Positions 4,877-9,554 of a stretch of DNA of 9,554 nucleotides are shown here, piece after piece. Numbering within the stretch: the stretch's first letter is position 1; every line of letters starts with the position of its first letter. The DNA is from Chlamydiota bacterium (GTDB lineage Bacteria > Chlamydiota > Chlamydiia > Chlamydiales > Simkaniaceae). The notes beneath the pieces were generated by a model. That model saw nothing but the letters and a program-made list of their open reading frames with translations, was not told the DNA's origin and did not search any database. Made by a program: the position numbers and the translations under genes. The stretch covers positions 1-9,554 of the forward strand of contig JAKQGT010000175.1 of the NCBI GenBank assembly GCA_029556005.1. The letters run 5' to 3'.

Positions 4877-6099
4877 TGAAACGCTTTTTAACTTTTTTTC
4901 TTATTCTAACGACTCTTACTTTTGCAGAAGATGATGGAAGCCCGGGGCTAGAGCAACGAGATATTGAAGCTCTCCGCGATTGGATCAATACCAAACGACA
5001 AGTAACCGTGAAAGAGCTAGGGGGAAACCTTTCCCTCAGCGGTGAGGTTCGTGCTGAACTTCAATCTACCAACGAGAAGAAAAATGGGTTCAAACAACGG
5101 GGCAGTGGGGGGGAAGTTGAAAATACTGCAATCCGAGCTTGGGATGTTGAGGTCAATCTCATGCTTGACTACCGCACGGATCGTACGTGGACTACCATTA
5201 AAATCGAATTTGATAACAATGCTGGGACAGAGACTGGTACGTTTGATCGTCTTTCCGTTGAACGGGCCTTTTTAGGGGGGCGGATTGTAAACGCCAATAC
5301 CTATACCATGGACCTCGAAATTGGCCGTCGCTTCCTGAGCTATACCTTTGACTCCAAGATCCAGTTTGGCTCCTTTATGGATGGCATCGTTTACAAATAC
5401 GATCAAGCGTTTGATGTGGTAGGCGATTTCTATTTTCATGGAGGTCCCTTCCTCGTCAACGAAAATATCGATCAATATGCCTATGTGGGGGAGTTTGGTC
5501 TTCTCAACATCGGACGGACAGGGCTTTACTCAAAGCTTTCAGCCATTGACTGGGATACAAAGCATACCGATAAAGCCGTTCGCAATGATGCTTTTCGCTT
5601 CTTCAATATTCAGTGGATCTGGGGGTATAAATTTGTACCTAAGCCCCTAAATAAAATCGTTACCGTGTACGGAGCTGCTCTTGCAAACGTTGCAGCAAAA
5701 GGAACATTAGTCACTCGAGGAGCCAGCGAAAGATGGGCGTGGTATGCCGGCTTTTCTATTGGAGAGCTTAGAAAACAGTGGGATTGGTCATTAGATATCA
5801 ATTACCAATGGGTCCAAGCTCAAGCAATTCCTGATTTTGATGGAAACGGGATTGGGCGTGGAAATATTGCCAAAGTAGGGCTTTATTCGCGCCGCACCAT
5901 GGGACGGGGCACTCCCAATACCCCAGCAGAAGCAGTAGGTGCAGGTAACTACAAAGGGTGGGCTGCAGAGTTTCTTTACCTCCTCACAAATAACATCACG
6001 ATTTACCAAGCCTGGCGCCAATCGGTCAACCAAAACACCTCGATCGGTCCAGCCTTTTCCTATAAACAGTATGAAATTGAAGTGATCTACGGTTTTTAA
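4876..6099 (+). CDS. Outer-membrane beta-barrel porin-like protein
   Basis: The 407-residue protein starts with a signal peptide, MKRFLTFFLILTTLTFA, likely cut before EDDGSPG. A short helical, charged region (about 22-40) precedes a long series of amphipathic strands rich in Tyr, Trp, Gly and alternating hydrophobics, ending EIEVIYGF with the terminal aromatic residue of a Bam substrate. Phrases such as SLSGEVRAELQ, VEVNLMLDYRTD, TIKIEFDNNAG and YTMDLEIGRRF look like barrel strands of an anion/substrate porin of the type found in chlamydiae besides MOMP (CT372-like proteins are a possible match, not checked). It does not resemble the two MOMP-like proteins here. It lies 60 bases after the patatin gene and one base before the receiver gene, so the three are probably one transcript. 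The hairpin at 4844-4876 covers its start. Confidence 0.75.
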   Translation: MKRFLTFFLILTTLTFAEDDGSPGLEQRDIEALRDWINTKRQVTVKELGGNLSLSGEVRAELQSTNEKKNGFKQRGSGGEVENTAIRAWDVEVNLMLDYRTDRTWTTIKIEFDNNAGTETGTFDRLSVERAFLGGRIVNANTYTMDLEIGRRFLSYTFDSKIQFGSFMDGIVYKYDQAFDVVGDFYFHGGPFLVNENIDQYAYVGEFGLLNIGRTGLYSKLSAIDWDTKHTDKAVRNDAFRFFNIQWIWGYKFVPKPLNKIVTVYGAALANVAAKGTLVTRGASERWAWYAGFSIGELRKQWDWSLDINYQWVQAQAIPDFDGNGIGRGNIAKVGLYSRRTMGRGTPNTPAEAVGAGNYKGWAAEFLYLLTNNITIYQAWRQSVNQNTSIGPAFSYKQYEIEVIYGF

Positions 6100-6100
6100 C

Positions 6101-6634
6101 ATGGCATCTATTCCCTCACTTAAATTGAGCCACTCTTCTGATGATGAATATGTGACCCCCCAAGGAAAACTTCCAGAAAGCCAGCACCAACGCACCCGCA
6201 GCCTTTCTATGAATGCAAATCCTGGGCATCAGGTCATTAAATTTTTACAGGTGCTCTTTGTTGAAGATCTTCCGTTATTTCATGTTGGAATGAGCGCAAC
6301 AGCAGTCAAGCTCGATTGGACCCTTACAATTGTGGAGACAAGCCAAGAGGCCTTTCAACTGGCTAAAGAGCGTGATTATGATTTAATTTTGATGGATGGC
6401 AATTTAAGAAAGGATAGCGAATGGAATGGGTATGAAACAGCCCGGAAAATTAAGGAGATAAAGCCCCAGCAGCTGATTCTCTCCTTTTCTTCAAATGCTT
6501 TAGAAACCAGTGCCCAACTTGGTCCAGAAATGGATGGTCATATTGAAAAGAATGCATCCCTTAAGTACTTACAAATAATGCTTCCCTCTTATTTCACCCC
6601 CTCTAAAAATGCACTTAAAACTCAGATTTATTAG
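6101..6634 (+). CDS. Stand-alone response-regulator receiver domain protein
   Basis: The 177-residue protein has a 45-residue polar, Ser/Gln-rich N-terminal extension, then a receiver (REC) domain from about 48 to 158. The expected residues are present: acidic pair E55-D56 in LFVEDLP, phospho-acceptor D99 in DLILMDGN, Ser130/131 in LSFSSN after strand 4, and K150 in HIEKNAS. No DNA-binding or enzymatic output domain follows. Such single-domain receivers act through phosphorelay or protein-protein contact. The start ATG lies one base after the porin stop without a visible Shine-Dalgarno, suggesting coupling; ATG at 6209 (Met37) is an alternative that would remove most of the extension. Its end overlaps the convergent transporter gene by four bases. 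No histidine kinase is in the window. Confidence 0.75.
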   Translation: MASIPSLKLSHSSDDEYVTPQGKLPESQHQRTRSLSMNANPGHQVIKFLQVLFVEDLPLFHVGMSATAVKLDWTLTIVETSQEAFQLAKERDYDLILMDGNLRKDSEWNGYETARKIKEIKPQQLILSFSSNALETSAQLGPEMDGHIEKNASLKYLQIMLPSYFTPSKNALKTQIY

Positions 6635-8415
6635 TTCTTCTTTTCGAAAGTAAAGGTGATTTTCGTGCGTTTAAAATGCTTCCGGTCGATTTGCTCTTTG
6701 CGGGGTATTTTTTGGATCTTTAGAAAGATCAGATCAAATGTTGTCTCTTTTTTTAATTCCCGGATCAACTTATTAGAAGATTTTTCTTCTAAGAACTGGG
6801 GATAGGGGAACAATAAACAGGGAATTTCTGATTTATCGCGACGCATACTTTTGATAAAAGCCTTTAAGGCAGCCTCCTTTAAATCTTCTACATAGAGGAA
6901 ACTTACTGAGGAAAAGACGCGGAGAAAAGAGTCGATATACCGTTTTTTATTCCGAGGGATATAGAAGTGAAGTTGCGGGTTAAACGCGGAAAGAAGGGTA
7001 ATCTGCACTCCTTTAATCTTCTCCCATACAAGGATAAAGGGGCGCGCTTGGTCAAAGGGAGAGTGGTGAATTTCTAAATTGTAAAACGGCTTGACAAAGA
7101 CCCTTGCCAAATAGTTAAAAAAGTATCCCGATAAACGGGAGGTGATTATCAAAACCAGCCCAAAAATAATCAAAGATGTGATGATGAATCCTTGGGCAGC
7201 AGACAACTCAAGTGGTTCACTAAAAAAGTAAAGAAGGAGTGGGGCTACGAGGACACCACAAAAACTTAAGAAATTTGCAGCCGCCACAATTTGTCCCCGT
7301 TTTTGTTCCGGAGCATACCGTTGAATGAAGGAATCGAAAGGAACGATGTAAACCCCTCCAAAAAAACCCAAAAGAAACAGCGCACAGTAAATAAACAAAG
7401 GAAAATGAAAAAGGATCCCTAACAAAAAGATCAACACAGAAAGAAAGATTCCTGCAAGGCAAGCCATTCCAATTTCTGTTCGATGCTGACTGATCTTCCC
7501 CGCAATCAGGGCTCCACAAGCAATTCCTACAGCAGTTAATAAAAAGAGATATCCCCCGGCTACTTCTGTAAAGCCCATCGATTGGACTGCAAAAGGAATT
7601 ACATTCAATTGAAAATAAGCCCCAATGAAGAGAAAAGAAGCCGATCCAAAAATCGCAACTAGCAGATGAGGGGTACGCGCTGCATATTGGAGATTTTTAT
7701 AGATTTCATAGATAAAAAAAGGATTCACACGTTTTTTTGAGTATTTCGGTTCCGTTTTAGGAATAAAAATAGAAGCAAAAAAGCCTAGGATCGCAAGGAA
7801 AGTTCCCACAGCAGCTGAAAGGGGGAAGTTTTTTCCCGTCATTTGCGTTAAAAACGAAGCCAGAAATGTACCCACAATGATTCCAAAGTAGGTGAAAGAG
7901 GTAATGAGTCCATTCGCTTTAGGAATATGTTCCTGTTTGACAAGCTCTGGAATAATGCTATATTTAGGAGGTCCAAAAAAGGCACTTTGCATAGAGAGTA
8001 AAAAGAGAAGGGAATAACTTGCCCAATCACTCTTAAAAAGAAACGCAAAAATCCCTAAAAACATGATGATCACTTCTGTAAACTTCAGAAAAACGATCAT
8101 TCTCTGTTTACTAAAGCGATCTGCTAAGACCCCTGCTCCCGATGAAAACAGTAAGAAAGGTAATACATAAACAATCCCGACCCAAGTCAAAATGACAGGA
8201 GAAGCAGTAATTCCCTTAAGATCAATAAATAAGAAGACAATGAGATACTTAAAGTAGTTGTCATTGACAACACCCAAGAACTGGGAGATATTTAGAAATT
8301 GAATAGAATGTTTTTCGAAGAAAGTGACTTTTTTAAAAAACCCAAACCGATTGAGCATTTTTTCAATCGAAGGGAAAAAGCCCCGTTTTTCATTCTGCTT
8401 CTTAAATAACACCAT
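6631..8415 (-). CDS. ygeD: MFS lysophospholipid-type transporter (YgeD/LplT family) with degenerate acyltransferase tail
   Basis: Residue numbers count from a possible GTG start at 8505; I prefer the ATG at 8415 (Met31), because the first 30 codons lie opposite the start of recC, whose N-terminal motif is clearly real. ATG 8358 (Met50) is another option; none has a good Shine-Dalgarno. Residues 70-460 form about twelve hydrophobic segments with the MFS motif GVLADRFSKQR (125-135). LplT signatures are FFGPPKYSIIPEL (177-189) and RGQIVAAANFL (403-412). LplT flips lysophospholipids across the inner membrane. Residues 465-624 are soluble and align with the PlsC acyltransferase of LplT-PlsC fusions, but the NHxxxxD and FPEG motifs are gone (EKIKGVQ and FPYPQF instead). 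The head-to-head pairing with recC matches Chlamydia CT641/CT640. The substrate is inferred. Confidence 0.85.
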   Translation of the reverse strand: MVLFKKQNEKRGFFPSIEKMLNRFGFFKKVTFFEKHSIQFLNISQFLGVVNDNYFKYLIVFLFIDLKGITASPVILTWVGIVYVLPFLLFSSGAGVLADRFSKQRMIVFLKFTEVIIMFLGIFAFLFKSDWASYSLLFLLSMQSAFFGPPKYSIIPELVKQEHIPKANGLITSFTYFGIIVGTFLASFLTQMTGKNFPLSAAVGTFLAILGFFASIFIPKTEPKYSKKRVNPFFIYEIYKNLQYAARTPHLLVAIFGSASFLFIGAYFQLNVIPFAVQSMGFTEVAGGYLFLLTAVGIACGALIAGKISQHRTEIGMACLAGIFLSVLIFLLGILFHFPLFIYCALFLLGFFGGVYIVPFDSFIQRYAPEQKRGQIVAAANFLSFCGVLVAPLLLYFFSEPLELSAAQGFIITSLIIFGLVLIITSRLSGYFFNYLARVFVKPFYNLEIHHSPFDQARPFILVWEKIKGVQITLLSAFNPQLHFYIPRNKKRYIDSFLRVFSSVSFLYVEDLKEAALKAFIKSMRRDKSEIPCLLFPYPQFLEEKSSNKLIRELKKETTFDLIFLKIQKIPRKEQIDRKHFKRTKITFTFEKKN

Positions 8416-8439
8416 AATTATTACAATACTCGTTAAACG

Positions 8440-9554
8440 ATGAAAACGCCAGTCATTCATGTAAGCAATCGTATCGATGTCTTGATCATGCTCTTGCGTG
8501 ATCACCTATTTTTTACATCCCCAAAACCCTTTGCGAAAAAATACATTTTTCTCCCTGAGCTCAGTTTAAAAAACACTTTAATGACACGGTTTCTCTCAGA
8601 CCACAAGTTAAACGTTGTCACAGGCATTGAATTTCAAGAACTGGGAAGTGGGGTTCAAGCTCTTTTTCGTATAGCGACAGGAAAAACCCTCCTCTTTCCT
8701 CCTCTCGATCTCCTTTCCCTCCATCTGGAGCCTTTTCTTGACGAAGAAAACCCCCAGCTAGCAACTTTGTTATCTTCAGAGTTTCTTAAGTATGGAAAAT
8801 TTGGAGGAGAACCCTTAAAAGGTTGGCAAAAAGAACTTTGGGATAAAGCATTCAGAGAATGGAATACGCCCTGTGATCTCCTGAGCGTTCCTCTTAATCC
8901 CCCCAAAAAACCTCTCGAAATCCATCTCTTTAACTTTCCTTTTCTCCCCAAACTCTATCATCACTTTTTTGCAAAACTCAGTCAGTTCTTTCCGGTCCAC
9001 TACTATCAGTTTTCCCCCTGCCAGGAGTTTTGGAGTGATCTAACCACAGAGCGTGAAAAACAAAAGCTGATTCAAAAAGATCCCCACGTCGCCCCCTTTT
9101 TAGAAGGAGGACACCCCCTTCTTGCTAACTTTGGGAAACTGGGAAGAGAAAATTTTCGCCTCTTTGAAGAAGAAGATTTTCTTTTTGAAGAGCATTATCT
9201 CCCTTCCGAAAAAAAGACAGCCCTTGGAACCCTACAAAATGCCTTACTCACCCTTCAAGAAACCCCTCTCCATCAAGATGCTTCTATCCGCCTTTTTTCT
9301 GCCTCCTCAAAGCTGCGCGAGATAGAAATCCTTTTCACAACCCTTCTTGAAACCTCAACCCCTCCATCAGAAATTCAGATATTTGCTCCAAACATTGCCG
9401 ATTATGCCCCTTACATCGAACATGTTTTTGGCGCCGAAGACTCTCCCTTTGACTTTACCATTCGCGATCTCCCGAAACAACCCCTCTTAGAGAGTTTTAT
9501 GCATCTCTTTGCTCTAGACCGCTTCGCACCTGATCCTGTGTTTCGTCTTCTTAC
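8440..9554 (+). CDS. recC: RecC, exonuclease V gamma subunit, N-terminal part (runs off window)
   Basis: The frame is open from ATG 8440 to the window end, 371 residues of a protein that in E. coli has 1122. The start MKTPVIHVSNRIDVLIMLL matches the E. coli RecC beginning (VYHSNRLDVLEAL). Further matches are the segment with LSLKNTLMTRFLSD and VVTGIEF (E. coli: QWLQMTLSQKFGIAANIDF), HPLLANFGKLGRENF (225-239), IRLFSASSKLREIEIL (283-298) and IFAPNIADYAPYIEHVFG (314-331). RecC is the scaffold and Chi-scanning subunit of the RecBCD helicase-nuclease that processes double-strand breaks. An internal ATG at 8488 would cut off the SNR-D motif, so 8440 is preferred. The gene faces away from ygeD, with only 24 bases between the preferred starts. 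TACAAT at 8422-8427 is a possible -10 box, too close to the ATG for a normal leader. Confidence 0.93.
   Translation, partial: MKTPVIHVSNRIDVLIMLLRDHLFFTSPKPFAKKYIFLPELSLKNTLMTRFLSDHKLNVVTGIEFQELGSGVQALFRIATGKTLLFPPLDLLSLHLEPFLDEENPQLATLLSSEFLKYGKFGGEPLKGWQKELWDKAFREWNTPCDLLSVPLNPPKKPLEIHLFNFPFLPKLYHHFFAKLSQFFPVHYYQFSPCQEFWSDLTTEREKQKLIQKDPHVAPFLEGGHPLLANFGKLGRENFRLFEEEDFLFEEHYLPSEKKTALGTLQNALLTLQETPLHQDASIRLFSASSKLREIEILFTTLLETSTPPSEIQIFAPNIADYAPYIEHVFGAEDSPFDFTIRDLPKQPLLESFMHLFALDRFAPDPVFRLL

Noticed and set aside
5791..6195. 134-codon open frame on the minus strand under the porin and receiver genes
   Set aside because: It is antisense to two clearly coding frames, has no ribosome binding site or recognisable motif, and ends without matching any gene boundary.
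8655..9000. Minus-strand open frames opposite recC
   Set aside because: RecC is well supported through this stretch; the antisense frames are Arg/Ser/Gly-rich by-products of its codon use.

Overview
The window looks like chromosomal DNA from an environmental (non-Chlamydiaceae) member of the Chlamydiae, with Simkania-like bacteria the best guess. Three things point there. Two genes encode proteins of the chlamydial MOMP outer-membrane family; one keeps the mature N-terminal pattern GNPxxPS...G..FVFDR-like in recognisable form. A ygeD/lplT-type transporter gene lies head to head with recC, the neighbour pair known from Chlamydia (CT641/CT640). The base composition is moderate to low in G+C. 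The genus is inferred, not shown.

Layout. 1-462 is the 3' part of a MOMP-like gene cut by the window edge. 463-685 is an extremely AT-rich leader (about 14% G+C by my count) with a consensus TATAAT inside a near-perfect palindrome. 686-3042 is a tandem array of five related genes or gene remnants in the order A1 - terminator - B1 - A2 - terminator - remnant B - B2. 3107-6634 is a probable outer-envelope gene group, all on the + strand: a complete MOMP-like protein, a patatin-like lipoprotein overlapping it by one base, a beta-barrel porin, and a stand-alone response-regulator receiver one base after the porin. 6631-8415 (minus strand) is the YgeD/LplT-type major facilitator protein with a degenerate acyltransferase-like tail. 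8440-9554 (plus strand) is the 5' third of recC, running off the window.

The array is the most unusual part. Proteins A (202 and 172 aa) and B (140 and 142 aa) are paralogues of one another. They share an H-[AG]-[GT] motif, then a G-x-D-[FIL]-Y-[FY] motif about 24 residues later, an AA-rich helix and a hydrophobic strand. This order resembles the catalytic core of PARP-like (H-Y-E) ADP-ribosyltransferases, with Thr or His at the position where PARP1 has its glutamate. The A proteins begin with basic, Ser/Ala/Arg-rich segments free of acidic residues, like mitochondrial presequences. I infer a small expanding family of ADP-ribosyltransferase-fold proteins, possibly secreted effectors. The fold, activity and secretion are all unproven.

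The envelope genes probably act together at the cell surface: MOMP-like barrel and porin for solute passage, patatin-like lipoprotein for lipid hydrolysis, receiver protein as a possible regulator. The transporter probably moves lysophospholipid or a related lipid across the inner membrane. RecC belongs to the RecBCD recombination and repair nuclease. I see no tRNA, rRNA, CRISPR array, transposase or integrase.
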